Shown here piece by piece: positions 1 through 6,347 of a stretch of 7,910 bases of DNA. The stretch is taken from the NCBI GenBank assembly GCA_023392285.1, contig JAEVZK010000029.1:1-7910 (forward strand), read 5' to 3'. The first letter of the stretch is position 1. Every line of letters starts with the position of its first letter. This DNA is from Armatimonadota bacterium. GTDB taxonomy: Bacteria; Armatimonadota; Fimbriimonadia; Fimbriimonadales; Fimbriimonadaceae. The notes under the pieces are model-generated. The model was given only the letters and a program-made list of their open reading frames with translations. It was not told the DNA's origin and made no database searches. Made by a program: the position numbers and the translations under genes.

Positions 1-2116
1 GGTATGCCGCATAGCGCTGTCCGATCGCGTTCCAATCGAGACCGACAATGTTCTGATCGTAGAAGTTGTCTCGTTCGAAGCGCCAAGCTTCCCAGAACAT
101 CTGCTTCCATTCGGCCCGGGGATCGACTACCGCGGAGACTCCACTCGTGTCCACCCTGCCCTCGCCAGCGGACTGATTCGGTTTCACATCGGCGACGCCG
201 AGGACGTTTCCAGAGGCATAGGCGAACTTCGTTCGGCTCGGATTGAAATCCACGGCGAGAACGCCATTCATGATCGTCGTGGCCGTTTTGCTGCCGAAGT
301 CGAACTTCATGAGCGTAGCCCCGGTACGGTAGAAGAGTCCGTTATTCGCACCCGTCAGGCTGTTGTAGGTGCCGTTGCCCATCGGAAGCACGATCGCTCG
401 ATCGACGATGTTATCGAAGTCGACCTTCATCGGCTGAGGCTCGGGAGCGGCAGTGGGACCTCCGGGTGCTGGCTTAGATGGGCCTCCCTTTGGACCTTCT
501 GGCTCCTCCTCAGAAGAGGTGTCAAGCGGATTGCCCATCTCCTTTGTTAGAGGCAGCACGTAAAGACGCGTCGCGTCTGTCACCTTGAGGCTGTACTCGT
601 AGATTCCAAAGGAAGGCTCGAAGGTTCGATTGGAGGCAAAGTACAGATACTTCGAGTTCTGATCGAAAGCTACCGCCGTGTTGTCGTACTGATCGGTTGT
701 CACGGGCGTCGACTTACCGGTGGCGATCTCATAAAGATAAACAACGCCAAACGAGTTTGGAGCCGAATTGATGTAAGCGACCCACTTGCTGTCGGGCGAG
801 AAGTCGGCCGTGATACCGCCGCCGAATCGAGCCGAGAAGATCTTCGTCAGCTTCTTCGAGGCAACGTCCACGATATAGCACTCATAGGATCGAGTGGTAA
901 TTAGAATCTGTTTGCCGTCGGGAGACCAACCCAAACCATTGATCGGAAGCGGTTCGCTCGTGATCTTCGTCGCCTCTCCGCCAAGTTGAGGTTGCGAGTA
1001 GACGTGAAATCCGCCGGTGGAATCCCCTTGATCGCTGGCGTAGGCAATGGTTTTGCCGTCGGGCGACCAAATCGGGAATCGCTCGCGAGCATCAGATGTG
1101 TTTGTGAAATTCCGAGTGTCGCCTGATTTCACCGGGATGCTGAAAAGTTCACCTCTTGCTTCCGCGGCAATTCGAACGCCGCTGGGGGATATTGAGATAC
1201 TGCTGATAGACCCGCCCAACTGTCGTAGGGACGGGCGCGCACCCAGGTTATCAGAGACTACTTTGTAATACAGCTTGTCCGTCTTTCCTGAAGCGATATC
1301 GTACGTGTAAAGATAACCATCTCGCTCGAACACGATCGCCTTTCCGTCGGTGTTGGGCCACTTGATATCCGCGTCGGAAAAGCTCGTAAGTTGCTTAACG
1401 TTGTTGCCGTTGATGTCGCTGCTGTAGAGGTTCAGCGTGCCAAGCTTTCGATCGCTGAGGAAGTAAACCGTCTGCCCCACAATCATCGGTGCATAGTTCT
1501 GCTCACGCTGGGCAGGAAGCTCCCGATAGCTATTGTTCGACAAGTCGAAGACCGAAACTCGGCCCTGAGTTCCTCCTCGATAGTGACGCCAGTTGAACAC
1601 GCTCGAGTTGGCCCGCTGGTAGTAAAGCGTGTGGCCATCTTTGGCCATCGTGCCATCGTAAATTTCCGTGATCACTGTCCGCTGTGGCAAACCGCCTTGG
1701 GGGCTAATCATCCAGAGCCGCTGCTGGCGATTAGTGTAGCTTCCGTACGTCGAGCCGTACATGATTTTCCCGTCCGGCGTCCAACCAATCACGTTGTCCG
1801 AATCGGGTTCAAAGGTTAAGCGCTTCGGCTCGCCTCCCTCGATCGGAAGAACGTAAACATCGGGATTGCCGTCGTAGCTGGCTGTGAACGCTATCCACTT
1901 TCCGTCAGGCGAAATTCGCGCACGGGCTTCGATATTCGGATGGGAAGTCAGTCTACGTGCGAACTGACCGTCCTTATTGGCGACCCAAAGGTCACCAGCG
2001 TAGGTGAAAACGACGGTGTCGCCATAGATCGCCGGATAACGCATCAATCGCATCTCCGGCGGCGTGGAGGATTGGCCGACGGCGATCGCCGCAGCTGCTG
2101 CAAAAAGTAAGCTCAA
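1..2116 (-). CDS. Tricorn-type S41 protease homologue with PD40 propellers (partial; C-terminus beyond left edge)
   Basis: This open frame of 705 codons has no stop and leaves the window at its left edge. Tricorn-family proteases are large peptidases that cut oligopeptides; bacterial members with a signal peptide act outside the cytoplasm. Residues 1-15 are a short hydrophobic leader without a basic n-region. From residue 25 a typical Tricorn start follows (GDLWVANKDG, RRLTSHP), with PD40 propeller motifs SPDGKWIAF (69-77), WSPDGKTIAYASD, GWSPDGKQI and FSPDSKWVAY. A Glu/Pro/Gly-rich linker lies at about residues 530-565, where bacterial members usually have one. Residues 667-705 (EWKQMFWEAWRFERDNFYD) match the start of the C1 domain. 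The PDZ and serine-protease domains must lie outside the window, so catalytic residues cannot be checked. The family is usually about 1,050-1,100 residues. The TTG start at 2116 is chosen because of an AGGAG seven bases upstream and an in-frame stop at 2132-2134. Confidence 0.93.
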   Translation of the reverse strand, partial: MSLLFAAAAAIAVGQSSTPPEMRLMRYPAIYGDTVVFTYAGDLWVANKDGQFARRLTSHPNIEARARISPDGKWIAFTASYDGNPDVYVLPIEGGEPKRLTFEPDSDNVIGWTPDGKIMYGSTYGSYTNRQQRLWMISPQGGLPQRTVITEIYDGTMAKDGHTLYYQRANSSVFNWRHYRGGTQGRVSVFDLSNNSYRELPAQREQNYAPMIVGQTVYFLSDRKLGTLNLYSSDINGNNVKQLTSFSDADIKWPNTDGKAIVFERDGYLYTYDIASGKTDKLYYKVVSDNLGARPSLRQLGGSISSISISPSGVRIAAEARGELFSIPVKSGDTRNFTNTSDARERFPIWSPDGKTIAYASDQGDSTGGFHVYSQPQLGGEATKITSEPLPINGLGWSPDGKQILITTRSYECYIVDVASKKLTKIFSARFGGGITADFSPDSKWVAYINSAPNSFGVVYLYEIATGKSTPVTTDQYDNTAVAFDQNSKYLYFASNRTFEPSFGIYEYSLKVTDATRLYVLPLTKEMGNPLDTSSEEEPEGPKGGPSKPAPGGPTAAPEPQPMKVDFDNIVDRAIVLPMGNGTYNSLTGANNGLFYRTGATLMKFDFGSKTATTIMNGVLAVDFNPSRTKFAYASGNVLGVADVKPNQSAGEGRVDTSGVSAVVDPRAEWKQMFWEAWRFERDNFYDQNIVGLDWNAIGQRYAAY

Positions 2117-2123
2117 TGAAGTT

Positions 2124-2128
2124 CTCCT
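2124..2128 (-). promoter_or_regulatory. Ribosome binding site that fixes the TTG start of the Tricorn-like gene
   Basis: AGGAG on the minus strand lies seven bases before the TTG at 2116-2114. An in-frame TAG at 2134-2132 rules out any longer frame, and the next in-frame ATG would remove the hydrophobic leader. Confidence 0.75.
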
Positions 2129-2148
2129 GGACTAGATGCCGGAATCGA

Positions 2149-2154
2149 GTATAC
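2149..2154 (-). promoter_or_regulatory. Candidate -10 box (TATACT) for the Tricorn-like gene
   Basis: TATACT on the minus strand, directly preceded by TTG, lies in the 78-bp gap between the zinc-ribbon gene and the TTG start. A transcript starting there would have a leader of about 25-30 bases containing the AGGAG site. No good -35 box is visible 16-18 bases upstream, so this is a guess. The gene could equally be read through from the genes upstream. Confidence 0.35.
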
Positions 2155-2194
2155 AAGTCTGCAGCGTCTGCGCGCTTCCGGTAGGACTGAACGA

Positions 2195-2680
2195 TCACCG
2201 GCTTGAGCGGTTCCCTTCCACAGAGGAAGGTGTGCCCGTATCGGAAGATGGTGGACGATCTTCTTGTTCATACCGATCTTCCCGAGGCTGCGGTCCCATC
2301 ATCATGCACCCGCGGATGGAGCCAGTGACCATAAGGATCACGAGAAGCCAGAGATACATGGTGTAGGGACCGGAACTGAGCAGGTGCCGAAACGTGAGCT
2401 TCGCCTCGCCGGCAATCGCGCGCGGCTTTATTGGAATTTTATTCCGGCTGCAGTCCCGGCATCGTGTCCCTGCCGGACCAGGCACCACGCAACGGTGGCA
2501 AATCGGCTTGCCGCACTTCCCGCAGGTCAGATTCGTCGGTTCGCGCCGGTGTTTATAACAGTAAAGCTGGTCCGTATTTGCCAGATTTTGCCCGCTCGAA
2601 ACCTGAGCGAACTCTAAGCCGCACTTCGCGCAAAAGAAATTCGTCTCCTCGTTCTCTTTCCCGCATCGAGGGCACACCAC
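2195..2680 (-). CDS. Zinc-ribbon / B-box zinc-finger protein with one membrane segment, function unknown
   Basis: A 161-residue protein built in three parts. Residues 3-20 form a zinc ribbon (C3xxC6 and C17xxC20). Residues 41-77 form a bacterial B-box-like zinc finger with cysteine pairs C53/C56, C61/C64 and C74/C77 plus C41 and H44 (CYKHRREPTNLTC, CGKPICHRCVV). Residues about 105-122 are one hydrophobic membrane segment, followed by a charged Pro/Ser-rich tail. In known proteins this kind of B-box module often precedes membrane domains such as rhomboid or DUF segments; here it is followed only by a single helix. The zinc fingers probably face the cytoplasm; no enzyme domain is visible. The start is GTG at 2680 (a second GTG follows directly), with no convincing Shine-Dalgarno sequence. 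It lies 37 bp after the 124-residue gene and 78 bp before the Tricorn-like gene, so co-transcription is plausible. The frame is open upstream of the start, so a longer N-terminus cannot be fully excluded. Confidence 0.85.
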   Translation of the reverse strand: MVCPRCGKENEETNFFCAKCGLEFAQVSSGQNLANTDQLYCYKHRREPTNLTCGKCGKPICHRCVVPGPAGTRCRDCSRNKIPIKPRAIAGEAKLTFRHLLSSGPYTMYLWLLVILMVTGSIRGCMMMGPQPREDRYEQEDRPPSSDTGTPSSVEGNRSSR

Positions 2681-2717
2681 CGTAAGAAAAGGATACCAAA
2701 GCCCCCGCCTTTTAAGG

Positions 2718-3092
2718 CTAGATGTACCGACGCAGCAACTCCGCCGCCTCTCTCGTCAAGTCTGGCTCGTCGACGCAGATGCCGCAATACGTACCGAGCG
2801 GCCCCGTTCCAAGACGCCGATTCAGCACGTTCACGCAGTGCGGCCGGCCCCGATCGCCTCCCGAACAATACACCGTGAAGTGGTCCGGGTCGAAGTGCCC
2901 CTCGGTCTCAGGAAGCCGATCATCCGCCGCCAGCAGCAGCTTTTCGATCAGCCAAGCCGCATTCTCCCGGTTGAAGATCAAATATCCGCCCATATCGACG
3001 CCGTCAGGCGTGATCCGGAGGTACCCGATGGCCAGCCTGCCCCCATCCAACTCGCCCACTCCAATCTTCTCCAGACCGCGCTTCTCCGCCAT
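2718..3092 (-). CDS. Conserved-looking hypothetical protein, 124 residues
   Basis: I do not recognise this family. The protein starts MAEKRGLEKIGVGELDGG and has no signal peptide or membrane segment, so it is probably cytoplasmic. Its composition is balanced, with alternating hydrophobic stretches (RLAIGYLRITPDGVDMGGYLIF), an amphipathic helix (NAAWLIEKLLLAADDRL), and a C-terminal half with three cysteines (VYCSGGDRGRPHC, TYCGICVDEPDL) that could bind metal but match no motif I can name. A plus-strand frame overlaps the whole gene, but its Ser/Pro/Arg-rich translation looks like a shadow. The ATG at 3092 is the first in frame with this protein; an AAGGGA lies about ten bases upstream, an acceptable though long spacing. 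A nearer ATG seven bases upstream is in another frame. This is the first gene of the minus-strand group and diverges from the PEP-CTERM gene. Confidence 0.7.
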   Translation of the reverse strand: MAEKRGLEKIGVGELDGGRLAIGYLRITPDGVDMGGYLIFNRENAAWLIEKLLLAADDRLPETEGHFDPDHFTVYCSGGDRGRPHCVNVLNRRLGTGPLGTYCGICVDEPDLTREAAELLRRYI

Positions 3093-3265
3093 AACTCATT
3101 TTTCCCTTAAAACCGGATCGATCTTCTATCTGACTGCGTGGCAAAGTGGATCGATAAAACTGGTATTTCTAAATAACCCGTGAAGACAATAATCTTGATT
3201 TAGTGATGTACGCTGAATTGCGAAAGACAACTTGAGCTGAAGTGGTCTTTCAAGGAATTATTGAG
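3093..3265. promoter_or_regulatory. Divergent intergenic region holding promoters for both flanking genes
   Basis: This 173-bp stretch separates the minus-strand 124-residue gene from the plus-strand PEP-CTERM gene and is more AT-rich than the genes around it. Promoters for both directions must lie here unless the genes are read from farther away. I looked for -35/-10 pairs on both strands and found none with good spacing, so no box is assigned. No inverted repeat that could serve as an operator was seen. Confidence 0.5.
3252..3256 (+). promoter_or_regulatory. Ribosome binding site that selects the ATG start of the PEP-CTERM gene
   Basis: AAGGA lies nine bases before the ATG at 3266. It sits inside the longer frame that begins with GTG at 3242, which argues for the ATG. 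The resulting protein begins directly with a normal signal peptide. Confidence 0.65.
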
Positions 3266-4093
3266 ATGGGTCAGTCCGCTAAATTCGTCATCACCCTCTG
3301 CGCATTCGCCGCCTTCGGATTTGCTTCGGCTGATGTGACCTTTTTCGACATATTCAAGACCGCGGACTTTGAGCAGACCTCTGATTCACAACCGATGAAT
3401 CCCGTCAACTGGAGGTTCAATTCCCGGATCGAGACGGACAGCGATGATCAAGCGCTCAGCGGGACCCTCACCCTTCCCGACCAGTCCATCCGCGCCTTCA
3501 CGCAGAGTGATCCGCGGACCCTTAGCTTTGGCGAGGAAGGCTTTTCCAACAGCACCGATCTCGATATCGCCTTTCCTGATGGGCCCTATCTCTTTAGCAT
3601 CGACAGCGGAACTCTCGCCGGGTGGACGGGAGAAATTCGGGAGCCCGCCGCAGATTATCCTGATGCCGTTCCTTACCTGACCAACAACGGGTACAGCGCG
3701 CTTCAAAACGCCGATCCAAATTCCTCCATCTCCGTGACTTGGAACGGCTTTGGGCACGGCGGCGGAGGGGATTCAGCGCTGGTCTTCTTTGATATTTTCG
3801 ATCAGACTGATGGCGTTTACATCCTCGATCATTTTGGGGACCAATCGGTCTATCAAGGCGACACGATTGGCGCGGGAACTCTGATCGCTGGACATCAATA
3901 CACGTACAACCTCTTCTACAGCGTGCGGTTTAACAACAACTATATCGCCCCGGATGGAGGATTTGGCATCGCTGGCTTCGACTTCGCGACTAGCGGCGAC
4001 TTCACCGCCGTCCCCGAGCCGGCGACGCTCGCTGCCTTTGTCCTAGGTGCTGTCGGTTTCGCGCGACGCCGACGGCGGATTCAGAGACGTTAA
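3266..4093 (+). CDS. Secreted PEP-CTERM sorting-domain protein
   Basis: A 275-residue exported protein. Residues 1-22 are a signal peptide with a single lysine and a hydrophobic core, ending in FASA just before DVTFF. The middle (about 23-245) is rich in Asp, Asn, Ser, Gly and aromatic residues in short alternating patterns, as in beta-sandwich surface proteins; I recognise no enzyme motif. Residues 249-275 are a classic PEP-CTERM sorting signal: VPEPATLAAF, a hydrophobic helix, then a run of five arginines. In this system an exosortase, encoded elsewhere, processes the tail after export, and such proteins are often linked to exopolysaccharide or the outer surface. The frame is open back to a GTG at 3242, but the ATG at 3266 has the better ribosome site and leader. 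The gene is monocistronic, between a divergent promoter region and a hairpin pair. The last codons and stop lie next to a 10-bp direct repeat, so the exact C-terminal residues may reflect an insertion. Confidence 0.9.
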   Translation: MGQSAKFVITLCAFAAFGFASADVTFFDIFKTADFEQTSDSQPMNPVNWRFNSRIETDSDDQALSGTLTLPDQSIRAFTQSDPRTLSFGEEGFSNSTDLDIAFPDGPYLFSIDSGTLAGWTGEIREPAADYPDAVPYLTNNGYSALQNADPNSSISVTWNGFGHGGGGDSALVFFDIFDQTDGVYILDHFGDQSVYQGDTIGAGTLIAGHQYTYNLFYSVRFNNNYIAPDGGFGIAGFDFATSGDFTAVPEPATLAAFVLGAVGFARRRRRIQRR

Positions 4094-4100
4094 AGACGTG

Positions 4101-4121
4101 GCACCGGTTTTCAACCGGTGC
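4101..4121. repeat. Perfect hairpin 1, eight bases after the PEP-CTERM stop codon
   Basis: Arms GCACCGGTT (4101-4109) and AACCGGTGC (4113-4121) pair perfectly over nine bases around the loop TTC. The position suits a transcription end, but no T-run follows, so it is not a standard intrinsic terminator in the plus direction. It may instead protect the 3' end of the message or be part of a REP-like repeat. Confidence 0.8.
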
Positions 4122-4126
4122 GTATC

Positions 4127-4143
4127 GCGACTTTTCAAGTCGC
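4127..4143. repeat. Perfect hairpin 2, with the same loop as hairpin 1
   Basis: Arms GCGACTT (4127-4133) and AAGTCGC (4137-4143) pair perfectly over seven bases around TTC. Both hairpins share the centre TTTTCAA, and only five bases separate them. No T-run follows. Two hairpins of the same design in tandem point to a repeat unit rather than a chance palindrome. Confidence 0.8.
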
Positions 4144-4179
4144 TCCGGATTCAGAAAGTCTCCCCGCTTGAGAGTGCCG

Positions 4180-4185
4180 TAAACT
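4180..4185 (+). promoter_or_regulatory. Candidate -10 box for a leaderless transcript of the ABC operon
   Basis: TAAACT fits the TANNNT pattern and ends six bases before the A of the ATG at 4192, the distance at which transcription would start on the start codon itself. There is no Shine-Dalgarno sequence in front of this ATG; the only purine-rich string, GAGAG, is too far away. No matching -35 box is seen at 17 bases. Leaderless genes with this layout are known in several bacterial phyla. Confidence 0.4.
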
Positions 4186-4191
4186 AAATTC

Positions 4192-5469
4192 ATGATCGGG
4201 CGGTGGGGGGCGATTGCGATTGGGCTGGCGCTGTTCCTCTGCGGCTGTTCTCCGCGCCCCGATTCGGACAAAATTGTGATCCGCGTGGGGAACTGGGGCG
4301 GGGCGAAGGAAGGAAACGATTACGACCAACTGGTCGAGAAGATCAAGCTAGATTTCATGCGCGAGAATCCGGACATTGAGATTCGGGAAGAGTCGATTCC
4401 GGGTGAATACGTGGCGAAGGTGAGCCTTGCCTATCTCGACAAAAGCGAGCCGGACGTGCTGATGCTCGACGCGTCGAGTTCCGCACTCTTTATCGATAGC
4501 GGCATCGTTACCGATTTGTCGCCGGAAATCGCGGCCGATCCGGATTTTCACCTTTCCGACTTCTTCCCGAATGTGGTCGACATCGCTCGACGCGGGAAAG
4601 GGCTGTTTGCCATTCCGCAGGATTTCACTCCCATGGTGATGTACTACAACAAACGCCTCTTCGACCGAGCTGGACTGCCTTACCCGGACGGCAGCTGGAA
4701 CTTCGCTCAATTTCGGGAGACGGCGGCGAAGCTCACAGCGCCAGGGCAATTCGGGTTTGCCTTTTCCAATTGGCCAGCGGGCTGGGTGATGTGGATTTGG
4801 AACAATGGAGCGGATCATTTGGGGCCGAATGGCGAGGCAGAGGGCTTTCTCGACAGCCCGCGATCCGTGGAAGCGGTGTCTTTTCTCGCGAACATTGTGG
4901 AGTCAGGATTTTCGCCATCGATCAGCCAGGCAGCTTCGCTAGGCGTGGATTTATTTGCAAATGGTCAGGCGGCAATGACGGTGAGCGGGCACTGGTCTTT
5001 GGTGGGATATGCAGCGGCTCCCAAGGGTCCCGACGGGAAGCCGAAGATCACCTGGGATGATATTGGGGTCTGCGCGCTGCCTCACAACATCCCGGAGTCG
5101 CAGACGGTGATGTACGAATCGGGCTACGCGATCGGAGCTCACTGTCGAAATCGGGAGGCTGCTTGGCGGTACATCAAGTATATGACCAGCCATCGCGTTC
5201 AAACTCTCTACCAATCAAGCGGAATCGCGGTCTGCGGAAGACGCGACGTCGCTGAGGAAAGAGCAAAGAAATCTGCGTTGGAGCAGCAATTTATTCCGAT
5301 CATTCCGAGTTGCCGCGCTCCTTACGGTTCGCGTGTCGAGGGCTATGATTTTGTTGAGACGCAAATGGCGAAAGCGATGGACGGAATCTTGCAGAGCGGC
5401 CTGGAACCAGCTACGGCGCTGTCGAGGTCGGCTCAGGCGATCGACCGGGAGTGGGCGAAAAAGCAATGA
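4192..5469 (+). CDS. Carbohydrate ABC transporter substrate-binding lipoprotein (family 1)
   Basis: A 425-residue binding protein that captures a substrate, most likely a sugar or oligosaccharide, outside the cytoplasmic membrane and hands it to the two permeases encoded next. Residues 1-19 are a lipoprotein signal: a basic start (Arg4), a hydrophobic core, and a lipobox-like LCGC with Cys19 as the lipid-bearing residue. The Cys at -2 is unusual but acceptable. Family features include RVGNWGG (31-37), EPDVLMLDAS (86-95), FAIPQDFTPMVMYYNKRLFDRAGLP (split around residues 139-163), a W-rich ligand region (WPAGWVMWIWNNGAD, 194-208) and the NGQAAMTVSGHWS segment. The length is normal for the family. 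The substrate cannot be read from sequence. The ATG at 4192 lacks a ribosome site but no better start precedes the lipoprotein signal. The stop codon overlaps the next start (ATGA, 5466-5469). Confidence 0.93.
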   Translation: MIGRWGAIAIGLALFLCGCSPRPDSDKIVIRVGNWGGAKEGNDYDQLVEKIKLDFMRENPDIEIREESIPGEYVAKVSLAYLDKSEPDVLMLDASSSALFIDSGIVTDLSPEIAADPDFHLSDFFPNVVDIARRGKGLFAIPQDFTPMVMYYNKRLFDRAGLPYPDGSWNFAQFRETAAKLTAPGQFGFAFSNWPAGWVMWIWNNGADHLGPNGEAEGFLDSPRSVEAVSFLANIVESGFSPSISQAASLGVDLFANGQAAMTVSGHWSLVGYAAAPKGPDGKPKITWDDIGVCALPHNIPESQTVMYESGYAIGAHCRNREAAWRYIKYMTSHRVQTLYQSSGIAVCGRRDVAEERAKKSALEQQFIPIIPSCRAPYGSRVEGYDFVETQMAKAMDGILQSGLEPATALSRSAQAIDREWAKKQ

Positions 5470-6347
5470 AGCGGGGGAAATGGGCGGCGAGTCTCTTTGT
5501 CGGCCCCGCCTTTTTGCATCTCCTGATTTTTGCGCTAGTACCAATTGGCTACGCCTTTTACCTCAGCCTCTTCAAAATTCATCTGCTGCGCGGAGAAAGC
5601 CGGTTCGTCGGAGGTGGGAACTACGCGTATATCTTCGGCGACTCGAGCTTCTGGAATGCGATGTGGAACTCGGCGCGGTATGCCCTGGCCAGCGTGTCGC
5701 TGGGAATGATCATTGGACTGGCGGTGGCGCTCTTAGTGAATCAGAAGCTGCGCGGGATGGCGATTTTCCGCACGCTTTTCTATATTCCTTCCATCGCTTC
5801 GGGAATCGCTCTTTCGATGCTGTGGATTTATGTTTATCTGCCTAAGACGGGCATGATCAACACCTTTTTGGGATATGTCGGAATCGACTCTTCCACGGAT
5901 TTTTTGAACAACGTCTCTTACGCGATGTGGGCGCTCGTCGTGATGGCCGCGCTGAACGGTGTTGGGCCGAAGATGATTCTGTTCTTAGCGGGTTTGCTCA
6001 ACATCCCGCCCGAGCTGTACGAAGCCGCCTCATTGGACGGAGCAGACCGATCGACGACGTTCTGGAAAATCACGCTTCCGATGCTTGCGCCCACCACCTT
6101 CTTCGTAATGGTGACTTCCACAATTGGGGCAATGCAGGTGTTCACGCCGGTGTATTTGATGACGAAAGGAGGCCCGGAAGATTCGACTGATGTCGTTGGC
6201 TACCACATTTATACGGAGGCTTGGCAGCAATTCAACACCGGGCTTTCGGCCGCGGAAAGCTTCATCCTCCTGGCCGTGATCGCAATCATAGCGGTTGGGC
6301 AGTTCAAGTTGCAGAGTCGTCAGCTGCGGGGGTATTCGACAACGTGA
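5466..6347 (+). CDS. Carbohydrate ABC transporter permease, MalF/UgpA type
   Basis: A 293-residue inner-membrane protein, one half of the channel of a CUT1-type sugar importer. Six hydrophobic helices are visible at about 9-33, 72-92, 105-126, 152-175, 206-228 and 262-281. The EAA loop that contacts the ATPase lies at 186-205 with the expected residues (E186-A-A, D191-G192, I202, P205; EAASLDGADRSTTFWKITLP). MTKGGPEDSTDVVGYHIY before the last helix is also typical. The long periplasmic insert and extra helices of enterobacterial MalF are absent, as in most homologues. An in-frame GTG exists at 5451, but the ATG at 5466 overlaps the stop of the binding-protein gene as ATGA and gives the normal MKRGKW start, so translation is probably coupled. 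The stop overlaps the next start as GTGA. Confidence 0.93.
   Translation: MKRGKWAASLFVGPAFLHLLIFALVPIGYAFYLSLFKIHLLRGESRFVGGGNYAYIFGDSSFWNAMWNSARYALASVSLGMIIGLAVALLVNQKLRGMAIFRTLFYIPSIASGIALSMLWIYVYLPKTGMINTFLGYVGIDSSTDFLNNVSYAMWALVVMAALNGVGPKMILFLAGLLNIPPELYEAASLDGADRSTTFWKITLPMLAPTTFFVMVTSTIGAMQVFTPVYLMTKGGPEDSTDVVGYHIYTEAWQQFNTGLSAAESFILLAVIAIIAVGQFKLQSRQLRGYSTT

Larger units (their letters stand above)
4076..4155. repeat. 10-bp direct repeats (CGGATTCAGA) bracketing a hairpin pair
   Basis: CGGATTCAGA occurs at 4076-4085, inside the last codons of the PEP-CTERM gene, and again at 4146-4155, exactly 70 bp later. The two hairpins lie between the copies. The match is exactly ten bases; the flanking bases differ. 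This arrangement resembles a target duplication around a small inserted element, but two copies in one place cannot prove it. Confidence 0.5.

Noticed and set aside
1391..1819. Plus-strand open frame of 142 codons
   Set aside because: It lies wholly inside the Tricorn-like gene on the other strand, whose translation shows clear PD40 propeller motifs. The plus-strand product matches nothing and has no ribosome site.
880..1930. Recurring string similar to TTTGCCGTCGGG on the plus strand
   Set aside because: These are the reverse complement of codons for the repeated propeller motif SPDGK in the Tricorn-like gene, not a DNA repeat family.
2722..3183. Plus-strand open frame of 153 codons opposite the 124-residue gene
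   Set aside because: The product is rich in Ser, Pro and Arg, as expected of a reverse-complement shadow, and starts within the end of the minus-strand gene. The minus-strand product has a more protein-like composition. Some doubt remains because neither has a recognised family.
3386..3757. Minus-strand open frame of 123 codons
   Set aside because: It is the shadow of the PEP-CTERM gene, which has a signal peptide and a recognised sorting tail.
4348..4818. Minus-strand open frame of 156 codons
   Set aside because: It overlaps the binding-protein gene, whose family motifs are unmistakable.
5333..5845. Plus-strand open frame of 170 codons in another frame across the junction of the binding protein and first permease
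   Set aside because: It overlaps two well-supported genes and its product is a basic, tryptophan- and arginine-rich out-of-frame translation.
6221..6343. Longer N-terminus for the second permease
   Set aside because: The frame is open, but this part overlaps the conserved last helix of the first permease and reads as out-of-frame sequence. The GTG at 6344 overlapping the stop codon is the better start.
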